DNA of 64,000 nucleotides from Pleurodeles waltl (GCF_031143425.1 NC_090451.1:668112508-668176507); one strand, 5' to 3'. Shown: positions 36,891 through 48,369, counted from the stretch's first letter. Translations and numbers: made by a program. The notes: generated by a model not told the origin, from the sequence alone.

Positions 36891-37210
36891 CTGGCCAAGC
36901 CTGGATAGACCCCGCTTCAGAATCTCTGAACTAAGCCCTTCAATTTAAATCTTGATAGAATTTTGAGTTTGAATTAATTAACAATGTTTTTGGCCCACAT
37001 GTTAAGTAAAGCTGCTTTTCATGCAAAATAAAAAAACATGTCTGTGCATATTTAAATACATGATTCGTAAAAACACTGTATACAATATATTTAACCCCTT
37101 AAAATTGGAAAATCATGCTACTTACAGATGGATAAAAGACCCCTTCTTCTTGTGACCAAGAAGCCCACACTGTTCCTCAAAGTATATCAAGCCATCGACC
37201 TAGATACTTT

Positions 37211-37361
37211 GGCCCATATTAATACTTTTTTAGCACAGCATTTGCGCTGCGTTTTGACGCAAAACCGGCGCAAACTTACAAAATTGTATTTTGCAAGTTT
37301 GCAGTGCTTTAGCATCAAAAAATGACGCAAATGCGGTGCTAAAAAAGTATAAATATGGGCC
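37211..37361. mobile_element. 151-bp Harbinger-like MITE
   Basis: Inverted ends GGCCCATATTAATAC (left) and GTATAAATATGGGCC (right), extended by TTTTTTAGCAC...GTGCTAAAAAA. A 3-bp flank, TTT, occurs on both sides (37208-37210, 37362-37364). Nearly the whole element is one palindrome. Its termini match the 900-bp element at 3516-4415. Confidence 0.85.
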
Positions 37362-38479
37362 TTTGTTTCAGGGGACAAGGGCAGGGGCGACAAAATTCCC
37401 ATTTGGTATCAATCTTGCCTTCCAGTCACTTAGAAGAAAAAGATTTGTTCATCTGGATCGTCTTCCTGTACTCTTTGGAGCAATTTACTGATAGTTCTCG
37501 TCCTTATAGCGCTGTACATTGGGCAGTGTAATAAAAAGTGTCTCGGATCTTCTGCAGCACCACACAGGCGTCTAGCGGAAATTACTGTATTTCTTCTGTT
37601 CAGGATTGTATTTAACAGGGAACAACCTCCTCTTGCCAGGGCAAAAAGGCTCCTTTCTCTCTGGTTTGCCAGCAGGATTAAATACTGTTGTGCGCTTGGC
37701 GAAGGGGCGACCATTCCCCTCTAAGTGACTTAGGATAGATTGTCCGGTGCACCCGTTCTCCATTCTTTTGCAAGCTAAGTGCATTGTTTGGTAACCACAG
37801 AGAATATGTGTCTTTGAGGTCATTTGAAGATTTTCGGGGATTGGGATAGTGGCAAGTTAAAATCCCTTCCTGCACCTGCTATTCAACTTGAAATCTTCCT
37901 CCCAAGCCAGTTCCACCAGGTTGCTTTGGCATGATTCTAGTATTTTTAAACCGTATTTCAAGTGAGCCATCTGACATTTATTTTCAATGGAGCTGTAACC
38001 CACATCCCATCTCAGGATTACAGTGGGAAATCTTATAGGGAGGTTAAGGATTGATTTCCAAAATTTCCTCTTGAAATGGTCTACAAGGTGAATCCTCTTT
38101 TCTAGACCCCAAAGTTCTGTATTGTAGGCAATGTGACCTCCTATCTTTGTGAAGAAGGCCTCATCAATGTGGTTGAAGAATCGATGTTGCTGTTTCCTAA
38201 CCAGTTTTACAAAGACAAATATCAAAGCCTCTGTTTTGTCGAGGGAAGTGTGAATGTGTAAAGTCCAGTTGATAATGATTAATATCTACACCCGCATTTT
38301 GAAAGGGTTTCATGCCGTTTATGCGGAAGACGCATTACTTATTTCCGTTTATCTGGAATGTCATGATTTTGGCTTTTGCTGTATTGATTTTTAATTGATT
38401 TATTTTGCTGTATGTGTCCATGTCTGCGAGTTGACCCTGCAGGCCCCTCGCGATCAAGATTGAGTGATCTGCATATAAT

Positions 38480-38864
38480 CAGGGGTGTAGCTCTGGGGGG
38501 AGGTGCAGGAGGGTTGGGGTGTTAAACCCCCCCTAAAAATGTGCTGTGAAGTAAATAGTTGGGTACAGGTACTTTCAGTCTGGTAATGTGAAGTGTCTGT
38601 CGGATTCCACCTGGGATTTTCACACGCCCACACTAACAAAAACGCAGACTCTCTCTCGTCTATGCATTAAAGGTCTTAACAAATGCTGAACAGTTTGAAA
38701 TATATTGTGTTTTTAGTAATCTGCAATTCTCTCTCTTTCCACTGCCTCTTATACCTGCTTATGTCCGGCTTCTCATAAAATGTGTTTTACCATTACATGT
38801 CAGTGTGGTTCCTGGGAAAGCTGAAACTCCCCACCCCCTTCATACTGATCAAACTACACCCCTC
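38480..38864. mobile_element. hAT-like MITE inserted in LINE
   Basis: Left end CAGGGGTGTAGC and right end ACTACACCCCTC are inverted repeats, 10 of 12 matching. Imperfect 8-bp flanks are CATATAAT (38472-38479) and CATAAAAA (38865-38872), six of eight. No frame inside. The left flank falls exactly at the RT YADD-type motif of the surrounding LINE. Confidence 0.6.
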
Positions 38865-38914
38865 CATAAAAAAGGCCCATTTAGATGGAGATAATGGGTC
38901 AGTGTTATCTACAG

Positions 38915-39150
38915 CAGTGGTTCCCAACCTTTTGATTTCTGTGGACCCCCACTTTAACATTAATGGAACCCAGGGACCCCCACTGAATCATCATGGGAAT
39001 CCGGGGACCCCGCCTGAGTCATTACTGGAAGCTGGGGACCTAATTTATCAATATTTGTTAATATTTTTTCATTTTCTAGGCTCTCGCGGACCCCCTGAGA
39101 AGGCTTCGCGGACCACCAGGGGTCCCCGGACCACAGGTTGGGAACCAATG
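38915..39150. mobile_element. hAT-type MITE with exact 8-bp target duplication
   Basis: Ends CAGTGGTTCCCAACC (38915-38929) and GGTTGGGAACCAATG (39136-39150) are inverted repeats with one mismatch. Both flanks carry ATCTACAG (38907-38914 and 39151-39158). 236 bp, non-coding. The interior repeats GGACCCCC-type segments. Confidence 0.92.
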
Positions 39151-39300
39151 ATCTACAGTGTTGCAGTGGTCAATCCCAAGTAGTTTCAAATTTATCCCAA
39201 AATGCAACACAATTGAGGGTGCCTGAACATTAAACACCAACTCTGTCTCCGAATGGGTGTGTACCCTAAATATCGACCCCAGAATATTGATGGAACACAA

Positions 39301-40785
39301 TCATCGAGGACAAAATAAATAAAAAAAATCAACTGGCACGTAAATCTAGATTTGCTATCACTAACGCCGCATATATGTACCTATGTGGTACATATATCTT
39401 CAAGGCATGTACATGTGGAGTTAGCAATAGTAAATCTATACTTCTGTATATGCACTTACCTTTCATATTTTTTTCCCTCAATACTGCACCATGGTGTTCT
39501 ACGGGTTGATACAATCCTCTTAATGCATCTATTGAATTTTTCCTCCTGCCCGCTGGGTGCACTGTTAGCGCCTTGTGGAAACGGTTTTGTGCACCATGTA
39601 AAGAAAACGGGTCCTGATCTTGGAGGGTACCCAGGGTAGTCCTCAAGGCTCCCTGGTGAAAGATCCAGGAAAGCTGTATTTCCTTCCTGCCTATCAGCAG
39701 TGACATTTTAATTCCTCCTGGAAGACATTCCTGCTCGATGTTTGTGGCAAAGGTTGTTAAGGATCAGAGTACTTTATATCTTTAATAGTCCATGATGGAG
39801 GGTCAGGGGACTGATACATTTGTTTACCACCCTGTTGTCATGAACTCATAGCTGACCAGTAGCACTTGCATAAATCCAGGTAAGGCAGCTGCACACATTA
39901 TTACAGAAGGTTACAAACAGCAAGGTTTCCAAATAGGTGTAGGAGAGTACCCAGGGAGGCAAAATTATATTTTACTAACAGCCCTAAAAATCCTTCCAAC
40001 ATTCATGTCCAAAAAATATTGAAAGTTGGCAACTAAGTGGCCTACTCTGATCAAGCTCCACTGAGCGAATGTTTGAAAGGGCAAAGTTGATGAGATTAAA
40101 ATACCAAAAAAATGACCCAGGGATAGTAGGACTTTTTTGCTTGTGAGACTCACTCCAGATCTAGTTAGCCACGTTCCCAGTGGAAGTGAAGAGTAGAAAT
40201 GTCCAATGACGGTCCAGGAAGGCCAGATTCATGACACATCATCAAGATATCCGCATAAAAATATGCATAGAGCGAATCCACATTAAATTAATTTCAATAG
40301 CCAAGTAATTTTTCAGAAAATGCTTGTATCTCAAAATATTGTTTACAGTAGTATTGTCTAATGTAAATATCAAGTTTTTAAATATTGTTCATAAAAATAT
40401 AGTACATGGAGTGGCAATATTTCTATTGACGACACATGTCACAATATTCATGTCTGACAATATTCTGCCAATGGTACCCTCATACTAAACAAACACATTT
40501 GGCCTTTGTAGGCCTTTGTTTGACCCTTGCTTCAGATTATGTCACTTCAGACAGGTTCAAATATGGTTCATCTAACAAGACTGTCATCCACATTTAGGAG
40601 CATTAGGGATATGCAGGTAAATTATGGGTAGTAAGGCGCACTTTGGCATAAGAGAAATCCAGATGTCAAGGGGTGAATTAAGATGTGGGTCAGTAGACTT
40701 GGTTGCAGATGGTCACATGTTGTGTTATGGTATAGAAGTTTATATCGAGCGGACTCACTCCGACTTTGAATTGGTCTGTGCCTAG
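39301..40785. other. No gene seen
   Basis: AT-rich. A small perfect hairpin, ATATATGTACC/GGTACATATAT, lies at 39371-39397. Short frames have no domain. Confidence 0.45.
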
Positions 40786-41150
40786 GAGAGCGTTGAGATC
40801 CTCTGGACAGTTTAAGGTGATGGTGCCGAGATGCGGGAAGCCTCATGGGGTGCTCGGTCTTTTATGGTTGCAGCTGCCAGGCTCTGGAATTCTCCCCCCA
40901 TTTATATTAGATGTTTAAGTGCCCATCTGCTGTTTCGTAAACAGGTTAAAACATGGCTCTTCTCATCGGAGTAGTCGGCAGAAGAAGGTTCCCGCTTCTA
41001 GGCTGTCTGTTGCGTTTTGTGTTTTTTTTTTTTTTTGTTTTTTTTTTCCTTCCTCTCCTTTCAGTCTCCCCCTTGGTCTTCCCCCTCTCTCCACGCTTGG
41101 ATACCTTTTTGGTTTAATGTGCTATGTAAATCACAAATACAAATACAAAA
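40786..41150 (+). pseudogene. LINE 3' end (L2/CR1-like ORF2 C-terminus plus tail)
   Basis: In-frame GARSFMVAAARLWNSPP (about 40844-40895) followed by LSAHLLFRKQVKTWLFSSE is the conserved C-terminal signature of L2/CR1-class LINE reverse transcriptases. A 3' UTR with a T-run (41022-41048) ends at GTGCTATGTAAATC and an (AAATAC)n tail. Strongly 5'-truncated, as is usual for LINE insertions. Confidence 0.75.
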
Positions 41151-42340
41151 GCATATCTCTGCGTGGGAGAATAGAGATAATCAAACTTTCCAGTAAAATC
41201 ATTATCCCTTGGTCACTGAGAGCTGGGTGCCAGATAAAGTGAGTGGGGAAATCCACAGACTTTGGGGGCTCATCTCAGTAACCTAGCACCACTTACCCAA
41301 TGCTCACAATATTCATTGGGCCTGTTTGTAATTTTCAAACTTAATCATTTTTGTGTTTCTTTATGTTTGCAGTGTCTCAATGAGCTATGCAGTCACGAGA
41401 CGTGGAGGTAAGCGCCACATATTACATCAAAACAAAGAAGCAAGCAAACACAAGATCCTCTTCCATTGTAGGAGGCCGGGGGGTACTAGCCCTGTGTCCC
41501 GCATGATTGGTCACCACTTTACTAAACCGATGCTTGGATTACTGCGATAACCTATATGCAGAACTGTATAAGAACAATGCTGTGCAGTGCAGCATAGCAT
41601 GCAACACGGCATATGTACACCGTTGAAAATAGAGAAAATCATTTTTTTGTTTCTTTATAACTTTGGTGTTGTTTAACGAATCTTCACGAATCATTAAAAA
41701 AAAGGCCTCATCTCCTTCAGCTCCTTCCAGGAAAGATTCTGCCTGATCTGTCAATGGGGGGCTGAGAGGAGGGTGGTCCGTTAACTTATTTTCCCATTCA
41801 TTTTTCCATAGGAAAACGGAACAACGACACTTCAAAAACTGCTGCTGAATTACAATAACTTTTGCAGAAAGCTATATCATGGTCCAGAAAACAAGTTTTT
41901 TATGATTTGTTGTAAATCCATTCAGTAGTTTTGGAGAAATTAACGCTCAAAATTTACACATTTCACACCAAGGAGGATCCGGCAAAGCCAACAAATCTTG
42001 AGATGAGATCTGATTGGCTGCCATCACATCAAAAAAGATGTGGCAGCAGCTATTTTATGGTTCGTGAATTGGTCTACTATCCTAAAAAAAAGGCTTAAAA
42101 GCCATGTGAGGGGGCAGAGTAGGGATAACATGCCCCATAGGCCTGATAGGACCAAAAAACAAAATTAAGAAAAAAAGGTTACCACAAATCCACATAGGAT
42201 CTGCTGTAAACTTTTAAAAAACGGTGCAGGCACCCGTGCTTTAATGAAATTAAACCCTTGTGTGGGCCAGGGCCCAAGGGATGCAAAATCTATTTGATAG
42301 GGGGGGTGATATGCAGCCCTCCCCCGAGCCTTCTTGATGC
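41151..42340. other. No gene seen; GGCAAAGCCAAC repeat fragment
   Basis: GGCAAAGCCAACAAATCTTG at 41987-42006 is a fragment of the palindromic family. It is followed by a GCTGCCATCACATC...GATGTGGCAGC hairpin near 42018-42050. No coding signal. Confidence 0.45.
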
Positions 42341-42668
42341 CCTGGGAACCCCTAATTCTGCACTTGGAGCCTTCCCCTCTCTGTACTCTGCAGTCCCTAC
42401 TTCCCATTTTTCCAGTCTGCAGTTCCCAAGTTACATCTCTGCTCTGCACTCTGTGTTATGTCTAACCAGCAGTTTCAGCCTTTCCTCTCTGATGTACACT
42501 TAATTCTTTCCCTCTCGCTATCCTGCAGTTCCTTCATTCCCTCTCTCTAATATTCAGTTCATGTTCCCTTCTCTCCACTTTGCAGTTCATAGTCTTCTCT
42601 GCCATATTCTTCAGTTCCTTCTCCCCCAGCTATGTACTGCAGTTCATTCCTTCCCTCTCTCAGTTGCC
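42341..42668 (+). repeat. Pyrimidine-rich minisatellite, CTGCAGTTCCTTCCC theme
   Basis: CTSTGCAGTTC-like cores recur roughly every 25-50 bp (for example near 42388, 42416, 42524, 42581 and 42636) within CT-rich sequence. Confidence 0.65.
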
Positions 42669-42739
42669 TTGATACCCTCCCAGGTAATTAGAGTACTATA
42701 AAAATGGACATAACATCCCTTTGCGTCCTCCACCCAGCC

Positions 42740-43035
42740 TTCTTCAGGCCCTGGGAACCTCATCTCCAGGGGCTGTTTTCAACTTTATGGGAGGGGGCAT
42801 GTGGCCCCAGTCCTCGAGCCTCTGAGGTCCCAGAAACCCCACCCCAAGGGCTGTTTTAAAATTTAGAGGAGAGGGGCAGCTAACCCCCCCCCCCCCCCAC
42901 CCACTCCAACCCTCCATGAGTCCCTAGGGACCCCATTCCCAGGGGCTAATGTCTTAAAGGAGAAGTGGGGCATCAGACCCCCCTCCCAGGGCTGTAGATC
43001 AGCCCCAGGGACCCCATCCCTGGGGCCAGATCCCC
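42740..43035 (+). repeat. GC-rich degenerate minisatellite, ~85-bp unit
   Basis: Three full units plus a partial start near 42748, 42828, 42920 and 43000. Each has CC.GGGA.CCCCATCCCCAGGGGCT then TTTTAAA.TTTA..GGAG.GGGGCA. A C-run of about 16 lies at 42882-42898. Confidence 0.75.
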
Positions 43036-43663
43036 CAGGGCACTGTAGTTTCCTACAAGGCTGGACTGGCCATACGAGCGTTTCCCCGGGAGGAGGGAAG
43101 GGTTCCTTGTATATCCAACAGTTTTCAGGCAACAATAAAAGTGCCAAAATAACTCTGGTATTTAATGTACCTGCTGTCTAGTGGCAGTTTTGACTCACCT
43201 ACGGTAGCACAGAGGGTTAATATGCCTGCTGCAAAGAACATGTACTATGCAGATCACAGAACAGTATTTTATGTGCAATGCTCAGTGGGTTACTGCTTTT
43301 GTCACAGAGATAGTTTTGTTACCGTGCACTTCATAAGTTAAAATCATAATCTAGCACAGTAAGCTTTGAAGTGCCATCAAAGAGCTGCATGAAAACTGAA
43401 TGGCACAGTTTACAATGTTATGTTTTTCCCAGTCTTTGATTATCTTAATTGTGCTTAAATTGTTTTTTTTGGATAGTAATAAATTATTAGTAAAGTCAAA
43501 ACTAACCACTGTGTTACATTTTAAATCCTGAGTTTATGCTTCTCCAGACCAAGCACTCAAAAAATGCCTTCCTGTATGGATGACATGTGAATCCTACACC
43601 TTGTAGTTCCCTTTGTCTTATGTACCATCTTCTATACACTGGTTTACACGTACAATTCATTGT
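43036..43663. other. No gene seen; GGTTAATGC motif copies
   Basis: GAGGGTTAATATGCCTGCTG (about 43212-43231) and GTGGGTTACTGCTTTTG (43288-43304) belong to the motif seen at 21.9 and 26.4 kb. Confidence 0.4.
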
Positions 43664-43721
43664 CTTAGGGTCCTGGAGCACTTTACATTGTGTGTGATGT
43701 AAAGTGCTCCAGCACCCTAAG
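43664..43721. repeat. 58-nt hairpin, 25-bp arms
   Basis: Arms 43664-43688 and 43697-43721 pair at 24 of 25 positions (one C-C mismatch) around an 8-nt TG-repeat loop. Size is near that of a microRNA precursor, but it is followed by a GGCGCTATGAAAC tail typical of repeats, so repeat origin is more likely. Confidence 0.9.
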
Positions 43722-44420
43722 TTTGTAAGAGAGGCGCTATGAAACAAATGAAATGCACGTAAGAGCTGGGCTGTGGAGCTATGAGTGGTACTGTTATAGG
43801 ATGATGGTGAGGGAATCATCCTGGTGCACTGTGGGGCCATCATTTACTATGCTTCAAAAACGAATACAATTGAATATATAATGAAAAACGTGTTGCAGAA
43901 TGCACCACTTTTGCTTTTTCCCAACTTTTCGTGGGGTGAAGCCCCCCACACCCCACTATAGCTGTCAGGCTCGCTATGCACCCTATATGGGCTGGTCTGA
44001 CAAAACGTGCCAGGGCTAATCTGAATTCCCTGTTTGGCCCTGGTTTCCTATCTGGGACAGTGCAGCCATAGACTGTCTCCACCCTCCCAGGCAGGAAACA
44101 CAACTCTGCTCCCGCCTGACGGGAGCAGCAAAAATGCTGCTCCAGTCGGGGCAGACAAATTAAGGGAACCCGCTCTTGGCAGCACCACAGTGGGTCCAGG
44201 CTGTAGAGCTGGCTGGGGCCTGGGAAAAAACATTTTGGGATCCCCCTTTTTTCTTGGACCCCGCTCGATGAATCACCCAGAAACTAAAGTGAGTGGCATA
44301 CTAGTTTTAAAAATGTCATGAAGATTTGTCAGATGGTGCCAAAGTTATTGGTAAAACAAAAAAACACATGGAAACTAGGTCCTAACTATACCTACCTAAT
44401 TGTGACCGCCTGTAGGTGTG

Positions 44421-44515
44421 TGTATATATATATATATATATAGTAATAGTATTTATATAGCGCTTACTACCCCTGACGAGGTGTCTAAGCGCTTTTCGGT
44501 GAGTATCACGCTACT
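44421..44515 (-). repeat. Retroelement 3' tail (minus strand) next to a TA microsatellite
   Basis: On the minus strand: CGCTTAGACACC...AGTAAGCGCTATATAAATAC, the 3' tail type seen on other SINE/LINE remnants. A (TA)n run at about 44424-44442 abuts it. Confidence 0.6.
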
Positions 44516-44965
44516 CCGGAGCCCAAGAGGAATTAGTGGTGGATTAGTATTGGGAAATATGACTACAGTATTAGTATTATTATGAGTTAATTTGAGCAGA
44601 GCATATGTGAGTTTATTAGTTGGATTGACTACAGTAATAGAGGGATAGAGGAGGGAAGAATCCAGAAGTGTTAATTGGGAGTTTATAGTAATAGGATGAG
44701 GTTCGGGATGAGTAAAGGAGAGATGGCGGAGGGAAGAGTCTGTGGAAAGGGTTAGGGAGATCATAGTTGCAGGAGGGGTTTTGGATGAGTCAAGGTGAGA
44801 TAAATGAGGGAGAATTTATTAGGTGTTTGGGAGATCATGGTAGTAAAATGAGGTTTGGGTGAGCTAGATGTGGAAGCGAAGGGAAGACTCAGGCAGGGTT
44901 ATTTTGGAGATGAAAGTAGTGGAATGGGTTTGGGATGAGTCAATGTCAGGATGGAAGATAGATTG
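44516..44965 (+). repeat. Degenerate minisatellite, ~80-bp unit
   Basis: About five units of the theme GGGATGAGTCAAGGAGAGATGGAGGAGGGAAGACTC...GGGAGATCATAGTAGTAG (divided here), clearest between 44700 and 44960, more diverged before. Confidence 0.75.
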
Positions 44966-45151
44966 ATAGAGGCATGACATATGGTGATGGGTTGACACAG
45001 TAAAGCTTACAAGAGAGTAAATTTAGATTATGTTTATTTACAATTTTATTTATATACTTTTATCATTTTATTTTTATTTAATTGATTTATTCATTATTAT
45101 TATTTATTTTACTATAATTTACTTAATTATAATTTGAGTTTTTTAGTTATG

Positions 45152-45156
<5 letters not shown>

Positions 45157-45199
<43 letters not shown>
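45157..45199. repeat. (TA)n microsatellite
   Basis: About 21 TA units, uninterrupted, in an AT-rich setting. Confidence 0.9.
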
Positions 45200-45203
<4 letters not shown>

Positions 45204-45204
45204 A

Positions 45205-45440
45205 TTTTACATTATTAGCTATCAGTGTAATAAAAATGGAGTTCAATTAGCTGGAATATGACCTTCCCTGGCAACTGAGGTAAGTATGAAAAAATGTTTT
45301 TTAAATTGTTGCGTATGTGTATGTGCTTGCAGGTGAGAGTGTGCTTGTGTGTGAGTGAAAGTGAAGGTCAAAGGGCGTGTGATGTCACCTCCTCTACCCC
45401 TGGCACTTTGGTGAATTGGCGTGCATGCCTGTTAAGATGC
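45205..45440 (+). repeat. Dispersed ~280-bp repeat, copy 2
   Basis: Same order of blocks as 29440-29725, including GGAATATGACC, CTGAGGTAAGTA, GGTGAGAGTGTG and AAAGGGCGTGTGATGTCAC. Both copies lie next to a microsatellite. Confidence 0.75.
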
Positions 45441-47680
45441 TAAATTCGAATTCAAAGGCCCTGGGAGAGGGTGCGAGCATGAGGGAGTAGGGAAGGGATG
45501 GGGACTAAGAGACAACAAGAGACAAGATAGTGTATGCAGCAGGAGGAGACCTTAAAATAATATGAAAGCTGGTTAGCAGGTTTCCATGCAAGGTCATTGT
45601 GCCCCTCAGATATTAGACGTCCTGGGCCTGGACCCAGCTCGCCCACGCCAAAAGGTGGCGCTGCTTCCTGTTCCTATTGCCAATAAGTTAAAACCAATAA
45701 AAGTGTTTATAAAAACAAAAAAGAAATATGTCCTGCTCAGATCACCAAAATCCCTAGATGACCCTTGGCAAAGAGAGGTCAATCAGAGATAAGCACAAAG
45801 GAGAAATGTTGACCGACAGCAATAGAGAGAAAGTTCACTTTCCAGGGAGGACGGGGGTGCTGTGGAAGGTGAGGGTCCAGATAATTGGCTGCCTTACCTT
45901 TCCCTTACCTAGCTCTTAAAAAAATCTCTACCTCCCCCTCCAAAACAGAATTTCTTCCTTTCTCCGGCTCCTTCTACTGATGGATGTTGGCCCCATGAAA
46001 TTGTGTCTAATGTGATTGGCCGGAACACCAAACTGCAACCTAATTGGATACTGTTCAGCCAACCAGACTTGTCAGAATGCCTAAAACCCCTGCCCGTGCC
46101 GTCTGTTCTCAGGTGCAGAGTGAGATATCTCCACCCATCACCCCTCCCTACATAGAAGTCTTGTAACATTGGTATAATCAATGGAGTGTATTTTTCTCTA
46201 GTTCTGACGTCACAAGAGTGGTGTAATATCTTATCTCACTCGAGTTCTGACGCTCAATGCCCGCTGGCTGTGCCACAGGGAAGTGTAACGTCTCTCTGAG
46301 TAAAATAACAGACACCCAAACTTTAATAGTCCCAGAAGCTTACATTTCAAAATCATTTTATGAGAACTTTCTCTGACAGTTCAAAGTCTTCAGGTGATAA
46401 GAGGGCAGTTGATGAGGCCCTGTTTGCTTTTTCTAGGCAGTGCTGTTACAGTGTACAGAAGTGTATGGACTTTGCACCCACTCCACTTAACACTTTACAA
46501 CATGGCAGCCCAGAAACCTACTGTGGACACTTTAAGCATGCATCCCATTGTCTTGTGTGTAAATGTTTTATGGTGCCCTGTGTATACCTTAACGCCTTCG
46601 AGCTGCCTGGTTGCGTCAGGAACAAATTTATATGTTCTTATAAACTTACTTCAGTTGAAATGTTTCCAGCACTTGCTCAAATATTGGCTTGCCTCATATT
46701 ACACGCCTGAACACTGCTTTCCCTTCTCACTCCCCATACCTGCACCAGGGAGATATGCGGCCTCACAGTGTTCATCACATCTCACACCAACTGCTGAAGA
46801 CAGTGGTGTAAAAGCTGTAATGTATTTAAAGAGTAAAGTATTAATAAGGCTCAGGTTATAATATGGCAGCCGTGTTTTCCGCATAATTATGGAAATTACA
46901 ATTTCAGGGAAAATTTCAGCAAGTTTTCAAATACTAATAGAATACCGCCAGAGGTCCCTTATTTTACATTTTTAATTTCAAACCTTTAGAACGTAAAAAA
47001 ACCAGGGAGCACTGTCAGTAAATCAAGTGAGCCTTTTTTAAGTAAGAACTATCGGCACAATACAACACATAAGTGACGTCTGGTTGTCTCTCAATTTTGT
47101 GCTCCTCATAGGATGTCTTTCCTCTCACTGTGTTTGTCCTGCACTTGGAGCAATTCCGCTTTACATTGCTTCTGATTGGAAGAGTGGTATCCTTCCACTG
47201 CTTGCTTTAGGGGACTCGTTTTTAGGTTTTGCTTGCAAAATCTCTTGTAAAGTGAAAAAAACGTAAAAGGGGCTTAGAGCCCGCCCATTACTTACCTTTG
47301 CTCACCATTGGCAGGGTCTCTCATCATTCTCCTTTCCAAGCTTCCTATTGGTCAGCAGCTCCTCCTCACTTCTGAGCTTCAGTCTTCTCCCTGCCATGGA
47401 GCATGGACCAAGTACAGCTTTCTCAGGCCAGTGTCCTTCCACTAGCCAGCAGGCTGCTGCAGGTACTCTTCTTTTTTTGTTTAACTTTTCGGCATACCTC
47501 AGCAGTCCCTCTCCCTTGGCCCCTCCTTATTCTTTGTCACCCACATTCCTCCCTCTGTTTCCCACTGTGTTGTATTTTAGCTCCCCCTCTTTATTGTGTC
47601 AAAGCCCATCCATCTCTGTTGTATCTAAACCCACCCTCGCTGGCTGTTTTCATAAAACCCACTCTCTGTTGACTCAGTGG
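45441..47680. other. No gene seen; scattered promoter-like motifs
   Basis: A full CRE palindrome TGACGTCA (46205-46212) and CCAAT-like GATTGG (about 46014) occur near each other, but there is no CpG cluster, splice context or frame. 47450-47640 is CT-rich. Confidence 0.35.
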
Positions 47681-48035
47681 AGAAGTGTGGCTCAATGGTT
47701 AGAGCGGCAGACCCTGAAGCAGAGATCTGGCTCAAGACCAGGGTTCAAGTCCCGCTTCGGCAGGTCTTGGGCTCAATTCCCCTTGACCAGATAATTCTCG
47801 CCTCGGTGCCTAATCTAATTCATGGGTCCCACTCTGCAACTCTGGGCAATAGCTTGCTTAATCTCCACAACGGCCCCAACAGCGCTTGGATGCCTGGCTT
47901 CACCTTGGGGGTGCTCAGGAGTGGGCGACTCACAGGGAAAAGCCAGGAGGGGTTCCATAGCGGTATGAGTACAGCGCCTTGAGACCCTAACGGGTGAGTA
48001 GTGCGCTATACAAGTGCTAATTTACATTTTTTTTA
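47681..48035 (+). repeat. tRNA-derived SINE, ~350 bp
   Basis: tRNA-like head with A-box TGGCTCAATGG (47688-47698) and B-box GGTTCAAGTCC (47742-47752). A long body follows, then CGCCTTGAGACCCTAACGGG and the tail AGTGCGCTATACAAGTGC with a T-rich end. A different family from the SINE at 33.1 and 52.5 kb. It contains both pol III boxes, so it may still be transcribable. Confidence 0.85.
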
Positions 48036-48369
48036 CATTTACTCAAGACCCTTTCTCCCGAGACTAATAACCCTCCCTCCTTCATCCCATGTTTAGTCCA
48101 CCCTCCACCAGCCGTCATTTCTCACCACCCTGCCCCTTCTCCTGCAGCCCATTTCTCACCACACCTACCCCTTGTGTTGCTTAACCCCTCTCTCCCCAAC
48201 CCTATTTTGAGACATATTGCACAGCAGCACATGCTGTTGTGTAACATGGCTTTCAATTTAACGAAAAAGCGATATAACACAGTCAACTCTGGCCATGTCA
48301 TATCACTTTTTTTTTTTACCTAAAGCAATGTTGCAGAGCTGCTATTCAACATGTAAACAAACAAAGTTA

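Larger units (their letters stand above)
37402..39300 (-). pseudogene. Degraded non-LTR retrotransposon (LINE), interrupted by two MITEs
   Basis: Minus-strand translation shows, in coding order, YADHSILIA (the RT active-site region, normally YADD) near 38470, then QLKINTAKAKIMTF near 38380, ELWGLEKRIHLVDHF (about 38110) and LNLPIRFPTVILRW (about 38020). A CxxC...HxLxxCP-type knuckle, CGAAEDPRHFLLHCP, follows near 37540. These are typical of the RT palm/thumb and C-terminal region of LINEs. Weaker similarity (VQAPSIVLHFGINLK, near 39190) lies beyond the inserted MITEs. The frame is broken by stops and shifts, so it is inactive. It is truncated and no 5' end was found. The clade is not assigned; it differs from the L2/CR1-like fragments at 18.5 and 40.9 kb. 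Confidence 0.75.

Noticed and set aside
43664..43721. Annotated microRNA gene
   Set aside because: The hairpin is good, but the adjacent repeat-type tail and lack of expression evidence make this unsupported.
46014..46212. Promoter from CRE plus CCAAT
   Set aside because: Two short motifs without CpG enrichment, splice donor or frame; chance occurrence is likely.
47681..47765. Functional tRNA gene
   Set aside because: A- and B-boxes are present, but the sequence continues into a SINE body and tail and the cloverleaf is poor.
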